The notes below the pieces were generated by a model. It ran no database searches. It saw nothing but the letters and a program-made list of their open reading frames with translations, and had not been told where the DNA came from. Shown here piece after piece: positions 1 through 10,514 of a DNA stretch of 64,000 nucleotides. This DNA comes from Gamarada debralockiae (taxonomy: Eukaryota > Ascomycota > Leotiomycetes > Helotiales > Hyphodiscaceae), in NCBI GenBank assembly GCA_002803225.1, contig NXFV01000681.1, forward strand, positions 1 through 64,000, written 5' to 3'. Positions within the stretch are counted from its first letter, which is position 1; every line of letters starts with the position of its first letter. Made by a program: the position numbers and the translations under genes.

Positions 1-696
1 GGGGGGGGGGAGTTGGCGAGATTATTGGCGTAGTACCCACGTACAGGAAGGTGGTCTTGGCCGCGAGTGCGGGGATTCCTTTTTGATGATAACGTCGACC
101 TGAGCTTTGGGGTCGAAGTGTTGGACCACCGTGCGTTTCGCTTGCTGGGAAGAGCGTTATTCTTGCATCTCAAATAGTCCAGATTGGAATTTCGCTGAGG
201 GCTATGAACGGCAGTTAGAAAGCAGAGCCGAGTGACTTGGCCTCCACAGGGCTCTGTCTTGAAATGTACTTACACCCTTAGCATTACCAGGAAGCGTGCT
301 CCAGATGAAGTGCTTCAGACCGAGAAGTTTATCCGCGATCTTGACGACAGTGAGAGCTTGCGCTGTTTCTGCCAGCCCTAATTGGACGGCCGTCTTGCCA
401 CAGAAGTTTGTGACGAGGAAAATAGCTTCCCCGCCCTCAACACCGCCAATCTTTATCTTCACTAGTGTTGGAAGGGAAGGGAAAGAGTAAGACTACCTTG
501 TAAGCTTTGATAAGAGAAGCTTCATCGTCGAAACTTGCAGTCACCACTTCAACGCCAGCGTCAATCAGGGCCTTGGCAGAGTCACCGCCTGCGTTACGGG
601 TTATGGCGCGATTTTCCATTCGGATTTCAAGAGGGATTTCACGACGGATCCTCCTTGCATGCCTGTTGCACTATGGACAGCGATGATCTTCGCCAT
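1..696 (-). pseudogene. NmrA-like NAD(P)-binding protein, decayed, runs off left edge
   Basis: The family is an atypical SDR-type NAD(P)H-binding regulator or reductase. The start at 696 reads MAKIIAVHSATGMQGGSVV, the usual Rossmann N-terminus, then continues to SEWKI. One base is missing at about 613, so the expected RAITRN continues in another frame (GGDSAKALIDAGVEVVTASF, DDEASLIKAY). A probable short intron follows at about 450-500. Then comes GGEAIFLVTNF and KHFIWSTLP, both typical of NmrA. After a second probable intron the segment QHFDPKAQVD is followed by two more frame changes (ALAAKTTFLYVG readable only in a shifted frame). Three independent breaks argue for a pseudogene rather than one sequencing error, though the window starts with ten Gs and read quality there is unknown. 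Confidence 0.6.
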
Positions 697-1617
697 TATT
701 GATTGTGATGAGATATTCAAGTGAGGAAGCCTTGCTTTGAGTTAGGTGGGCAGTTGGAAACTCGGATTGGTTGAGAACGAGGAAGAGTGGGGCGCTGCTG
801 AGGTGAAAATTGGGAATTTAAGTTGGAACTCCTGCGAATATATATACTCTACTAGCTGTCCCGTTTATTTGACATGTGGAATTTACTCATTTGCTGGGTA
901 TGCGCGGGGTATACCTTTAGGTCAATATTAGCTCCAGGAAAGCTTGGGCATTGCCACATTGAGGAACACTTCCTGACGAGATGGGCATAGATCACTTCCA
1001 CACAGCTGAGGCTCTATCTACAGAAATGTGAAAATGTGCATATGAGTCTTCGTGTTGCAACAGTTTTCGACAAATCATATGGAAAATTGTCTAAATCTGT
1101 AATACTTACAGCCAATTACTATTTCTTTGAACAAGAGCTCTGCACGGCACCCCTTTGCTTGCGCCCCCAAAAGTGTGCCATTTGTCAATCAAGGAGTTGA
1201 GGTGTAAGATTCATAATCATTACGCAAATTGCAAGGACAAACCGTCTCTTTCATGAGTATGTGAGATTATTTCAGAAAGAAATCCTTTCTTTCTTGGTGG
1301 TTGGCAATCTGACGAGCCTCACGCCCCTCCGCACTTATATCAAAGCCGCCTCAACTTTAACTCTTAGTACCGTAAAGTCAAACAGTAGTCTGAAGTTCAA
1401 ATCTGAATAATTTGAAAGGCTTGAAATTTGAAATTAGACATAACACTCTTACCTTAGCCTATTAATGAGAGGGTAATTTTGTGTTGCGATTTTTACACAT
1501 TTCAAAGTACCTACCCCACTGACTGCGCGCACTTTCCGCCAACCAGAGGAGAAGCGACCAAAAATGCGACGTTTCTTTGGCCGCGAACTCTTCACCAGAG
1601 ATATTACTTTTGCTTTC
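697..1617. other. intergenic, no gene seen
   Basis: I see no coding frame with family resemblance here. It holds the upstream region of the NmrA-like relic and the downstream side of the HET relic. Base composition is AT-leaning in 1020-1450. Confidence 0.4.
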
Positions 1618-3117
1618 TCAATTCGGAAGTACCAATTGTTTCTTGCACCCTCCATCCATGATTCCATTAACATACGCAGCCCCAATTTGGATGAAGAGCT
1701 CGGCCTCAAGTGGAATGTCTTCGTTTTTCAAGTCCTGCCTCATTTTAGGTGATAGTTCATCATGCCCGCCTGCTCGACGAAGCACCATAGGCACCGAACT
1801 TCTGTCTACGATGCAAATGACATCCCCAATTTGGGTCAGCCTTCCAGCATGGCATATATGCCCTTTCTCGGCCCTGCAAATCCGGGCGCCGGTCTTCTCT
1901 AGCCGGCGTTGAAACTCCCACCCTTGGATTTCTAGGGGTACTGAACCACAAAGCCCATCATCTTCCAAGAGAATGTCCAAAGGGACACCACCAAGTTTCG
2001 ATTCCGTTAATGTAACCGTAACAAGCATTCCTGTGCTTGGGTCACGCGCAAGTCGACGCTCCAAAAGCGACGACTAGAGGGCCTCTCTGTGATACTGGAT
2101 ATGTTCGACCACCATTTCGACCGTCTTGACCTTTGAGTAACGTCCGCCAACAGGTGTCTGCATTTCCTGCACTTTTTTTGTAGTATTCTCGAACTCGAAA
2201 AGCGGTGAAAGCATTCTGCGTAACGGTCCATCCCAGTTTGGGTGTTCCGTCGAGACGATGTCGGCGGATATTGAGACTATCCTATCATACACGACCCCAT
2301 TCAATGTTAACAACCAAGGCGTATTCGCGAGAAAAATTTCAGCCCCGGCTCGAGTCTCCCCCGATGCGCTATATATTGATCGTTGCTTCAGATCAAAACT
2401 TTGCGACAGCACATTTGTCTCGGGATTCGTCAGATTCGGCAGGGACAATCTCGCCTTCTCTACACGAGTGCGTATTGTCTCTGCTGCTGACAGATATGTT
2501 TCCTGGGACTTGTTGCAATTTTCCCCAGGTGTCGTCGTCTTTTACGTATATGAGGTCCGCCGAATGCGCATTGTCCTTCTCTTTGACCGCAGTGTTGCTG
2601 GAAAATGACCTTTCATGGTCCTTTCCAACTTCCTTCCCATCGTAATGGGTGAGATCTGCTAGAACGTTGCAAATCTCCTATCCGGTAAAATAACAAGAGT
2701 CGCAGTTTTGCACCTCGAGATGGCCGCATTCGAGAATGATAAACTTTGTTGCATCCCAGTAGACTTCAAACGTGGACTTCGTATAGTCTGGTTTGATGTA
2801 AGGCTGTGTATCTGCTGATAGACTGAGCATAGAGAAATTCTGTCTTTCGGGTTGCTGAATTGCTTAGTAGGTGCTAACTGAAGCACAAGGGCACCAAACT
2901 GGAGCGTGGTCGGCGAGTTGAGATAACCACCTAGATTGCCAATCGCTGCTTGACGGACAATAACTAGGTTAAATAAAGGTCTGAAAACTCGTGACATATC
3001 ATCCCAAATGCCCTCTAATTTGAAGTAGGAGAAAGCTCGTGCTTGGTCCCTAAATCGTAAGGAGTCCCAGGCCATGCTCCGATTTCCACAAATGAACATG
3101 ATATCATGCGCAAGCAC
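1618..3117 (-). pseudogene. HET-domain protein relic
   Basis: HET proteins act in fungal heterokaryon incompatibility. From the 5' side (3117) the frame reads LAHDIMFICGNRSMAWDSL, matching the end of the HET domain (the stretch after the WxxQE motif), and later SNPKDRISLCSVYQQIHSL, matching the conserved DPRDKIYAL-type segment. The C-terminal half (2448-1618) has IYSASGETRAGAEIF, VYDRIVSISADIV, then KTGARICRAEKGHIC, IGDVICIV, VPMVLRRAGG and AYVNGIMDGG, the normal order of a HET protein tail. The N-terminal HET core (the SYVWG part) is absent. An in-frame TAG lies at 2074-2076, and the stretch 2449-2658 needs a frame change or an uncertain 43-base intron to connect. I read this as a truncated, broken HET gene. 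Confidence 0.65.
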
Positions 3118-3805
3118 ACACTATTGCAAACACCACACCCTGTCCTATGGTAACAGGTGAGTCAGTAACTACTTCATTTGGAAGCATTCTAGAACATCGT
3201 CTTCTCCAAAGATATGTTTCAAGAGCAACTTGTCCCAAAACAGCCTCTAATAGAAAATATTTGACTCCCCTAATACGTACCACCAGCTGTCGCTCTCAAG
3301 TCGAAATACCCTCTTAAGGCACTCGGTTTCTCGCCTTGTTAGCTCGAAGCACCTATGGATGAGAAAATCCTCGTCTGTAGGCCCCAAGGTCTCAGTATCT
3401 CGGCCGCTTGAACGCAGTTGCGCCTCTCCCGAAGGCAGCTCTCGGACGCAAATTTCCGAATCGAGCTTGCGCCGGCCGGTTCAACACTTCTTTCTGGACC
3501 TGCAACCTCATCTTCTCTGTCAGCAGGGAAAGCATTCAATAGCACTCGGAACATATTGAATATCCTCTCCCAAACATCAAACGCAACATCAGTAGCCCAA
3601 TCCTTCTCACCAAGTCACACTAGCATTCTAAAAGCAGATCCATAGATCCTAGCCATAAGCTGTACTTGTGAACAGCGCTCAACGAGATCGGCTTGGCTGA
3701 TGCAGACTGTATCACTCCATCAGAAGACAGCAAGTCACCCCGGCAAATCCTCGGGCTATAATTAAGCCCTGACTCGATTCTTTCAATCCCTATGAACAAT
3801 CTAAG
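3118..3805 (-). other. unassigned decayed coding-like stretch
   Basis: On the minus strand a frame open across about 3480-3280 reads through DFLIHRCFELTRRETECLKR and WWYVLGESNIFY. After a TAG it continues as FWDKLLLKHIFGEDDVLECF. It looks protein-like but I do not recognise the family. It may be the C-terminal remnant of the NB-ARC/TPR relic just upstream or a separate broken gene. The rest of the stretch shows nothing I can support. Confidence 0.2.
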
Positions 3806-4440
3806 TTAAAGTCTTCCAATTGCTGCCGTAATCTCTTCACACCGCTCACATCCACTTCCTAACACTTCTTCTAGCCCAATCCGAGCACGCAAGTATAGCT
3901 CTTTCGCGCCCTCGCGTCTACCAGTCTCAGCATAGAGATCGACGAGATTTTCCATAGTGTTCAGTGCAGGTATGAATGTGCGAACCTGTCTGGAGCCCAG
4001 AGCGTTCTGTACCTATGCAGTGCTCGATCGTACATCTTCTCCGCCTCTTGCAGCCTGCCCTGGCGATAGTAAAGGTAGCCCAGGTTGTTGACCGTGGAAA
4101 GCGTCTAGGTGTGGTCAGGGCCTCATGCCTTCTCCTTCCCTTGCAGCGCTCGATCGAACATCTTCTCTGGCTCTTCCAGCCTGCCCTCCTCGGAGAAGAG
4201 ATGACCACAATTATGCCATGCCCACTCTATGCCATCCAATTCGATCACATCCTCCTCAGCAACGTACCAACATCTGATACTATGCTGGATAAGACGTCGC
4301 TGCGTAATCTACTACTTATTTGCTTCTTTCTCCGGAGCGTGTAACGCTACACACTTTAGCGCCAATCTCACCAGCTCCATATCCGTTTCTTGGTTCAATA
4401 CGTGCATCGTCCACGCGTGCACCACAGCTATGCATCCCAT
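3806..4440 (-). pseudogene. NB-ARC/TPR (kinesin-light-chain-type repeat) NLR relic
   Basis: Fungal NB-ARC-TPR proteins are NLR-like receptors. Only the region after the nucleotide-binding domain remains. It reads VVHAWTMHVLNQETDMELVR, then LIQHSIRCWYV, then TPR units with the signature spacing of the family: HNCGHLFSEEGRLEEPEKMF, DRALQGKEKA, GPDHT, TLSTVNNLGYLYYRQGRLQE, AEKMYDRALHRYRTLW, and a last repeat NTMENLVDLYAETGRREGAK. In-frame stops are a double TAG at 4309-4314, TGA at 4123-4125 exactly where family members have Trp in KEKAWGPDHT, and TAG at 4105-4107. No NB-ARC P-loop is seen upstream. This is a clear fragment of a dead gene; three of the four stops could derive from TGG. Confidence 0.75.
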
Positions 4441-4683
4441 ATCCTCCTCTCTCTACCCTTTGGACGACATTCTATTTCTGGTTGATTTGATCCAACTGAT
4501 CCATTCCAATCGGATTATGATAAGCCTGATATGGAGTAACTTACGTGACTAGTTTGTTAGCCGAACCGTTTCACCGAAGGACTTCTTCCACATCAGCAAT
4601 GCCTTGTCATCGCCTCTACGATGTGACTCGATCTTGTGAGCCTAATGGGAATGAAATACAAAGAATCTGTGGGTACGAGGAAC

Positions 4684-4886
4684 TAGACTGCGCACTTTGG
4701 ACCCCGTCCGGGCCCCGATTGGTCCGTGCCATCCGTGCAATTAGCAAATCTAAGGGGTGGCTGTACTAATAAACTATTTCACCTCAAAGTTCCTGTCGAT
4801 TCCGATCAACCACATAAAATTTAAGTAACAATTGGCAGAGGTGTCAGTCCAACGGGGCCCCGACGGGTCCAAAAGTGCGCAGTCTA
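4684..4886. mobile_element. 199-bp inverted-repeat MITE-like element with TA duplication
   Basis: The left end GACTGCGCACTTTGGACCCC (from 4686) and the right end (to 4884) are imperfect inverted repeats over about 38 bases. Both arms include a GGGCCCCG block. TA flanks both sides (4684-4685 and 4885-4886), as in Tc1/mariner-type insertion. The interior is too short to code for anything. It lies between the TPR relic and the 3' end of the intact HET gene. Confidence 0.7.
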
Positions 4887-4967
4887 TCGCTGGCTGTACT
4901 GCCGAGCTCCAGTCTCCATATTTGCAGAATCAGAGTGGCTAGATACGGCTGCAACCAGAAATTCCAC

Positions 4968-7586
4968 CTAGGTTAACAGCCACTGGCCTCGTTCAACCTT
5001 CTCAAATTTCCATTCAGACACTGTTTCTGCTCCCGATGCCTCTCCCGAAATGTTGATCTTGCCTAGGTCGTTAAGGCCCAATTCACGTTTCGCATCTCGG
5101 TCTTCTTTGGATGAAACTTCTAGAAGTTGCTTCATCACAGCTTCGTGTGTGGCTATTGAGTCCTCCAGGCTATGTTCCGACGCAACGAGGGGGCCTTCGA
5201 ACGGACGGGCAATCTCAAACTCCACTAGATCGGAAAATCGCATGACTCGGCCATAGCTGATGAATCTGAATGGAATGATTTCCTCACTTTCTGCTGACTT
5301 GCGGCATTTTGCTTTCCCTATGACTGCAGGAGAATATGAGATGCCACGGATCAACGGACGGAAGCCAAGAACGAGTATCGTCCATCGTCCGGGTTGGCTC
5401 AATGCATCTGATGATGGCACAGCCTCTTCAATAATTGTAGAGTCGTAAGCTTTTTCTTTCGGGACAGGTACGCGAAAAAATATGTAAGGTTGGCCCTGCT
5501 GGTCGACGAACTCCAGCATGGAAATCTGTACGGTCTGCATGAGATCGGAGATGGGAGAGTCACCGATGAAGCCAGTGAGTTCGGCTTGCAGTCCGTGTCC
5601 GGTGATCTTCCCAAGTGGATTAGGAGGCTCTTTGGCCCACATGCCACCACTATGACTGCCCTCAGGCCCAACATAAAAGTTATGACCGAATATGGTAACC
5701 GGTGCCCAGTGGTAAGCGTCATGCGGAAGTTTTGGAGTTACATCAAAGACAACATCCAGTGGGATATCCGAAATTTGGTACCACAGCTCCTTCATCCTAT
5801 CTTCAACCTTCTGCTTCCAGATATCGTCGACATTTAGGTCAAGCAGGGTGCTGAGACAAAGAGGTTCGTCCCCTTTCCAACTAGTGGATCGGAACTGAAG
5901 AGAATTTGAGAGTCCAATCAGTCTGGTCCGCATGTCCAGATTTCTCCGAACCATACCGCGTAGTAATCCGTACGCAGCAGACAGAGGCCGGACCATAGGA
6001 AGGAACTCCAAGGGACTGTCCAATACCATATTTTGGACAAGGCTATCCATGTCGACCATTCCATCTTTGAACCAGACGAAAGCAGACTTGTTCAGCATGC
6101 CTTCCTGCAGAGTCCAAAGTCGTCTTGTCCATCCGGAAAGGGCAATGCGGAACATGATCTCTGGTCTGGATAGTTTTACAACAGACATGTTGTTGAGCCA
6201 GGCGTCCAAAACAACGACGCTAGAAGCATCGTGATAAGTCTGTCTCATCAACCGGATCGCGGCTCGACGGCTCTCCAGAGGTTCCCGCGGACAGCAGAGT
6301 GTGTCGATCCAAATGGGTCGAGGTGAAAGATCTGTACCTTGATAGTAATTACATAAACGGCGCATTTGACATTGCGGAAGCGAGTTCGTGCGGAGGTTTC
6401 CAAGCCCGTCGGACCAGACATGCGAGAATGCGATGTAACTGCCGGCCTGAGTTGGCACTACTTTGATCTTCGTGTCTGAGGAAGTGGCTTCCAGCTCAAC
6501 CGCTGGCACGATATCGCGAGCCAGAATATCTGTCATTGTTTGATGATCCATTGGAATGTGGTCACAGTTGCACGAAGTTGGTGAATGAACTGTTTCATAA
6601 TCGGCCATCTTGTCAACCTCGACTGTGTAAGCATTGCATTGAGACTCTGTACATTTTTTCGCAACATGATCTTTATCCAAACCTGGACGGGAGAGGTGAG
6701 TGGCGTAGAATTGACATGTCAGGTTGTAGTTCCTGAACAGTAAAGATCTTTCCGTTGGGCACCAGCCGTCGGAAACAAGTCGTTCTTCGATGAATTTCAA
6801 TCTTGGCCAGTTATGGATAATGACTGCTGGATTGGAATGTACGGCAATGAGGCCCACTTCATACGCCAGGTCGTTCGGGATGCGGTTGACTGCTTCTGAA
6901 ATAGACAGAGTTGTTGGATCAACATTATGCCGCGTACATATCGCAATGATCTTCGATTTCACCTTCTCTGGCAATGGGTCTTGGCCCTTCTTTGGATAGA
7001 GACGCTTCAGGATACGAGTTCCATAGGTAACGCAAGATTGAAATGGTGGGATCGGATTCCATGAACTCTGAACAACTGCATTGGCCGCACGCAGCTTTTC
7101 ATACAGAAGGCATATGGAGAGGTGAACAGTTGGATGCAATGAGTTGTTTTCCGGTAGCCGAGAAAGAATCTCCGCCGTCTGATCTAAACAAGCAGATCTT
7201 TGGAGGCTTCTCTCCATTCTTGCATGATCTGGTAAGTTAGACTCCGTGTTAATGAAGTCTTCCAACACCGCATTCAGTCTTGTTGTTGTGACCAACGACG
7301 GATTCGTGCCAGTCCCTGCTCTTATGAAATCGGATCTTGCGTATCTTTCCCGCAAAAATGCCTCGAGCAGACTGAAGAACAGCCAGTTCTGTAGGAATGC
7401 TGAAAGCGTGTCCCATTCTGAGGTGCTGCAGTTCTTTGCACCCTCAAATAATTCACTGAGACGGGCATCCCACCTTGACGTTCTCGGCACTTCCGAGAAC
7501 TCGCACGGTGGCAGCGGCTCTAGAGCAATGAATGGAACAGCGCTTGGAGGGTGCACAGAGTCCGGCGGGATCGGGGCGTGCTCCAT
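4968..7586 (-). CDS. HET-domain protein, intact, 872 aa
   Basis: A single exon encodes a large fungal HET-domain protein. I start at the ATG at 7586 (MEHAPIPPDSVHPPSAVPFI), which resembles the N-terminus of this subfamily. The frame stays open 55 codons upstream without another ATG, so an upstream exon is possible. Residues about 260-350 are rich in Cys and His (CPTERSLLF, KKCTESQCNAY, CNCDHIP), probably a metal site. The HET core follows: YIAFSHVWSDGLG near 384, then IWIDTLCCP near 425 and VVVLDAWL near 457. RRLWTLQEGM matches the conserved WxxQE region. There is no frameshift or internal stop, unlike every other HET gene in the window. It faces a membrane-protein gene across a 504-bp shared upstream region. 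Role in allorecognition is inferred from family only. Confidence 0.85.
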   Translation of the reverse strand: MEHAPIPPDSVHPPSAVPFIALEPLPPCEFSEVPRTSRWDARLSELFEGAKNCSTSEWDTLSAFLQNWLFFSLLEAFLRERYARSDFIRAGTGTNPSLVTTTRLNAVLEDFINTESNLPDHARMERSLQRSACLDQTAEILSRLPENNSLHPTVHLSICLLYEKLRAANAVVQSSWNPIPPFQSCVTYGTRILKRLYPKKGQDPLPEKVKSKIIAICTRHNVDPTTLSISEAVNRIPNDLAYEVGLIAVHSNPAVIIHNWPRLKFIEERLVSDGWCPTERSLLFRNYNLTCQFYATHLSRPGLDKDHVAKKCTESQCNAYTVEVDKMADYETVHSPTSCNCDHIPMDHQTMTDILARDIVPAVELEATSSDTKIKVVPTQAGSYIAFSHVWSDGLGNLRTNSLPQCQMRRLCNYYQGTDLSPRPIWIDTLCCPREPLESRRAAIRLMRQTYHDASSVVVLDAWLNNMSVVKLSRPEIMFRIALSGWTRRLWTLQEGMLNKSAFVWFKDGMVDMDSLVQNMVLDSPLEFLPMVRPLSAAYGLLRGMVRRNLDMRTRLIGLSNSLQFRSTSWKGDEPLCLSTLLDLNVDDIWKQKVEDRMKELWYQISDIPLDVVFDVTPKLPHDAYHWAPVTIFGHNFYVGPEGSHSGGMWAKEPPNPLGKITGHGLQAELTGFIGDSPISDLMQTVQISMLEFVDQQGQPYIFFRVPVPKEKAYDSTIIEEAVPSSDALSQPGRWTILVLGFRPLIRGISYSPAVIGKAKCRKSAESEEIIPFRFISYGRVMRFSDLVEFEIARPFEGPLVASEHSLEDSIATHEAVMKQLLEVSSKEDRDAKRELGLNDLGKINISGEASGAETVSEWKFEKVERGQWLLT

Positions 7587-8090
7587 GATGTGTTTTGCGA
7601 AGCGCTTTGATTTCAGTCTCGGTTGTGTCAATCCAAGGGTTCCAGAGTAGTCCTCGACGCTGTCTGAAACGTCTTCCCAGAGATTCCTGATGTCGCTCTT
7701 GTGAGATGAGAAACGTTGCAGCCTATTCTTAGCTCGAAAGTAGAAGTACAAGGATCAAAATGCAGAACGGGAACTCAGGGAAGATCTGTCAATGGAAGGG
7801 TGGGGTTGGAAAAAGCAATTCTTTGCGGCCTCATCCTGCAGGTGAGTGCTTTCGTTTCCGTCGCGAGTCTGCCTTCGCATCAGCCTTTGAGTCAACCTTA
7901 CGCGTAATCCAGCAACTTTCGGATTGGAACGGAATAGCTGCATGTAAAGTGCTGAAAAGGCTCCTTGCAAAGGTTGATTAGATCCATTTGAGACGTCTCC
8001 GGTGGAATTTTCTCACAATGTCCTCCACCATGGATTTTCCTTCAAACTTGGAATTAGCAATCGCCTTCATAGCGTGAATGAAACCTCGCA
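7587..8090. promoter_or_regulatory. shared upstream region of divergent HET and membrane-protein genes
   Basis: The two intact genes start at 7586 (minus) and 8091 (plus), so this 504-bp stretch must contain both promoters. Open frames inside it show no family resemblance. I could not pick out specific binding sites. Confidence 0.4.
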
Positions 8091-9476
8091 ATGTTCCAGA
8101 ACAAGACCCAAGTCGATGTTGTCACCGTGTTGATGTTGCTTGGTGAATCAACCATCTGGAAGATCATTTGGTCCAGACTCCGCTCTCAGCGCAGACACCT
8201 TACAAATTTCGTCTTCTCCATCTCGCCTGGATGGGCTCCGCTAGCGGCAACCCTACTAGCTTGGTTAAGCGACGCTGATCGCCCTCCGAACCTCATCTTC
8301 GATCGCTGCCCGGACGGCGCGACGGATTCAAAGCTCCTACTGACAAACCTCAATTCTGGGGCTACACATTCCGCAGATTCTGCTGTCCTGCAGAACATAT
8401 GGCAGACGTGGATTCGTGCAAACGTGGTAGAGCCGGAAAATCTGGGAACAACTACCGGAGAAAGTTGGCGTCCTAAGGGCACCAAGAAAGTTGGGGTTGT
8501 GGATGTCGACGTGGATAACCTGAAGATTGGGAATCGACTGGCCTTCTACACTCAACTTGGATGTCTGGTTCTCCAATTCGGGGGTGCGTGTGCAGTGGCA
8601 TTCCTGAGTCGTTCCCCGGAAGTCATCATCGTCCTTCTGATCGCGCTCGCCGCTCAGTCGCTTCTGTTATTCGCGATTCTCCCTCACGAAAAGACATGGT
8701 ACAAAGCATGGCGTCGGTACCGATCCGCGCCGGTGATGCTACACAAGGGCCACGACAGCACCTGCACATTGATTGTGAGAAAAGCGAGGCACAAAGGTCA
8801 GATCATCAGCTTGGAAGAGTTTTGCTGGTCCTTCGAATCGCCAAGGATCGGTCGGGACCTTGTCAAGCCCGGCTTGGCAGCGGCGTCCTTTGCGCTTTTC
8901 GTTCTACAGATCATCGCGATCGGGTGGATGTCTCAGCAAAATCGAATATACTACCTCATTTTCGGACTCCTGGGCCTTCTTGCTAATGTCGTGGAGGGCA
9001 TGGTCCCAGGAGAGTGGAGGCGTGCGTACCGCAATGCATTTTCCGGGCCGTCAAACTGCAGTCCTGCTGCCAGCACTCTGATGTCCACCGTGGGCATCCT
9101 CGTGGCCGGAAAATTCCCCGGTGGAATCGAAGCATCGAAAAGGCTTTATCCTGCGAATTCACGGTTCACTAACAGCCTCACTGATCTTCAAACTAAATTT
9201 GAAAGATTAATGTGCCCGGAATGCCGACTTCTGATCCGGGATCCGTTCATGAGTCCCGTGACGACTCCATGTACTGGTGATCAGAGGATTGGCGACAGTG
9301 GTGGGTGCACGAAAATTATCTACGGGTTGTCAAAAGAGGCAGATGACAAGCAACTGAGCGATGGATATGCTGCCGTATATCGCCTCTTGGTGGCACTCAG
9401 GGGGTCGCACAACCCCCCATCCATCGAGACAGCTGGGAAGATCTTGACCAGTTCATTTTATCCCTGGTCTTTTTAG
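8091..9476 (+). CDS. four-TM membrane protein of unknown function, 461 aa
   Basis: One uninterrupted exon starts at the ATG at 8091. Hydrophobic segments lie at about 153-173, 177-197, 262-280 and 286-304, in two hairpins separated by a soluble loop of about 60 residues. The N-terminal 150 residues are soluble and include an APLAATLLAWLSDADRPP stretch. The C-terminal part has Cys-rich motifs (MCPECRLLIRDPF near 374-386, then PCTGDQRIGDSGGC near 393-406), which could bind metal or form disulfides. I do not recognise a named family. Placement opposite an intact HET gene suggests the two may be co-expressed or act together, but nothing in the sequence proves it. Confidence 0.8.
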   Translation: MFQNKTQVDVVTVLMLLGESTIWKIIWSRLRSQRRHLTNFVFSISPGWAPLAATLLAWLSDADRPPNLIFDRCPDGATDSKLLLTNLNSGATHSADSAVLQNIWQTWIRANVVEPENLGTTTGESWRPKGTKKVGVVDVDVDNLKIGNRLAFYTQLGCLVLQFGGACAVAFLSRSPEVIIVLLIALAAQSLLLFAILPHEKTWYKAWRRYRSAPVMLHKGHDSTCTLIVRKARHKGQIISLEEFCWSFESPRIGRDLVKPGLAAASFALFVLQIIAIGWMSQQNRIYYLIFGLLGLLANVVEGMVPGEWRRAYRNAFSGPSNCSPAASTLMSTVGILVAGKFPGGIEASKRLYPANSRFTNSLTDLQTKFERLMCPECRLLIRDPFMSPVTTPCTGDQRIGDSGGCTKIIYGLSKEADDKQLSDGYAAVYRLLVALRGSHNPPSIETAGKILTSSFYPWSF

Positions 9477-9617
9477 GGACTGCGCTCAGTTTGGCTTCTT
9501 TCCAAAGCTCGCGAAGAAAGTAGATCCAACTAGTAGCTACTACACGATTTCAAGGTAGCGCAATTTTAACGCATTAATCGAGGAACGATACAAGCCCTGG
9601 CCAAAATAAGTGGCACT

Positions 9618-9835
9618 TCAAGTCGTCCCATTATCGCCATTCTTCATCACAACAAGATGCGGAATACGCGATAGTTCTTCATAAGGATCAAATCTGAAGC
9701 ATGTAAATAATGCACACTCTTGTTGAACATCGGCGTACTCTCTTCGCGTAGGTGATGGCGATGAACCCTTCCACGTGAACGTCCGATCAACCGTGATTGG
9801 CAGGCCGGCTTTTGCACTTCCTGTACAGCGTCAAA
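9618..9835 (-). pseudogene. C-terminal coding fragment of an unrecognised protein
   Basis: A frame ending at the TGA at 9618-9620 reads GSAKAGLPITVDRTFTWKG, REYADVQQECALFTCFRFDP and YEELSRIPHLVVMKNGDNG. The composition is clearly protein-like. A CAG acceptor-like site lies just upstream at about 9822. Further upstream the frame breaks up and no start can be found, so I read it as a leftover 3' exon. Family unknown. Confidence 0.3.
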
Positions 9836-10157
9836 GCACTGAAGGTGGCACTATATGTCTGGGGTGGTGAGTGCACTGGCATTTTAGCGTCAGAACATCG
9901 TCCAAAATCTCGTTGCTATCATCAACCGCGACGCCGCAGTGCTCTGTGCACCGCCACACTATTGGCAGCCGCAGCTTGCATCTCGTTGCACCATCGACAA
10001 ATGATACAGCGCTTCATAACTAGGAGGGTCGTGCGTGTAGCTGTGTTAACTTAAAGCGCGACTGCATACAATAGGTAGTTCAGCTCAGCGTTCTTTTGTT
10101 CCAGCACACAGGGACAACCGCATCCACTTAGAGGGCAGACATCACACAGCCACAGCC

Positions 10158-10181
10158 CTGACAGCCTGACAGCCTGACAGC
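10158..10181. repeat. three tandem copies of CTGACAGC
   Basis: Three perfect 8-base units in a row, followed by an AT-rich stretch. No coding context. Confidence 0.8.
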
Positions 10182-10514
10182 CACATAAATATTATAAGCA
10201 GTACTTGTACGGTGCCCGCTACTTGGTTAGCGTGAAGTAAAATGTTCCTACAGTATGTGGCCATAAGTCTGAACGGACTCAAAACCCCCACCAAAAATGG
10301 CGAAAATTCCCACTTTAGCATACCCTATAACTTTATAACCACAATTATCCTTAAATACTTTCGACTTCAAAGTTAATAAGATTTAATCAAATTACTCTTG
10401 TTTAAAAGGAGAGATTTAAAAAATATAATTTGCATGGCACAGACACAGGTCTATATGGGTAAAGTTATAAAAGGCTGGTTTTCTCGCGTATTTTGCTGTA
10501 AAATTGATTTTTCT

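Noticed and set aside
3265..3300. Possible 34-base intron in the unassigned stretch
   Set aside because: Shorter than any credible fungal intron; the TAG there is taken as a real stop.
5050..7650. Several plus-strand open frames across the HET gene
   Set aside because: They are antisense shadows of the intact 872-aa HET gene.
7587..7751. In-frame 55-codon extension of the HET gene 5' end
   Set aside because: It has no ATG, and the subfamily start fits the ATG at 7586. An upstream exon cannot be excluded but is not supported.
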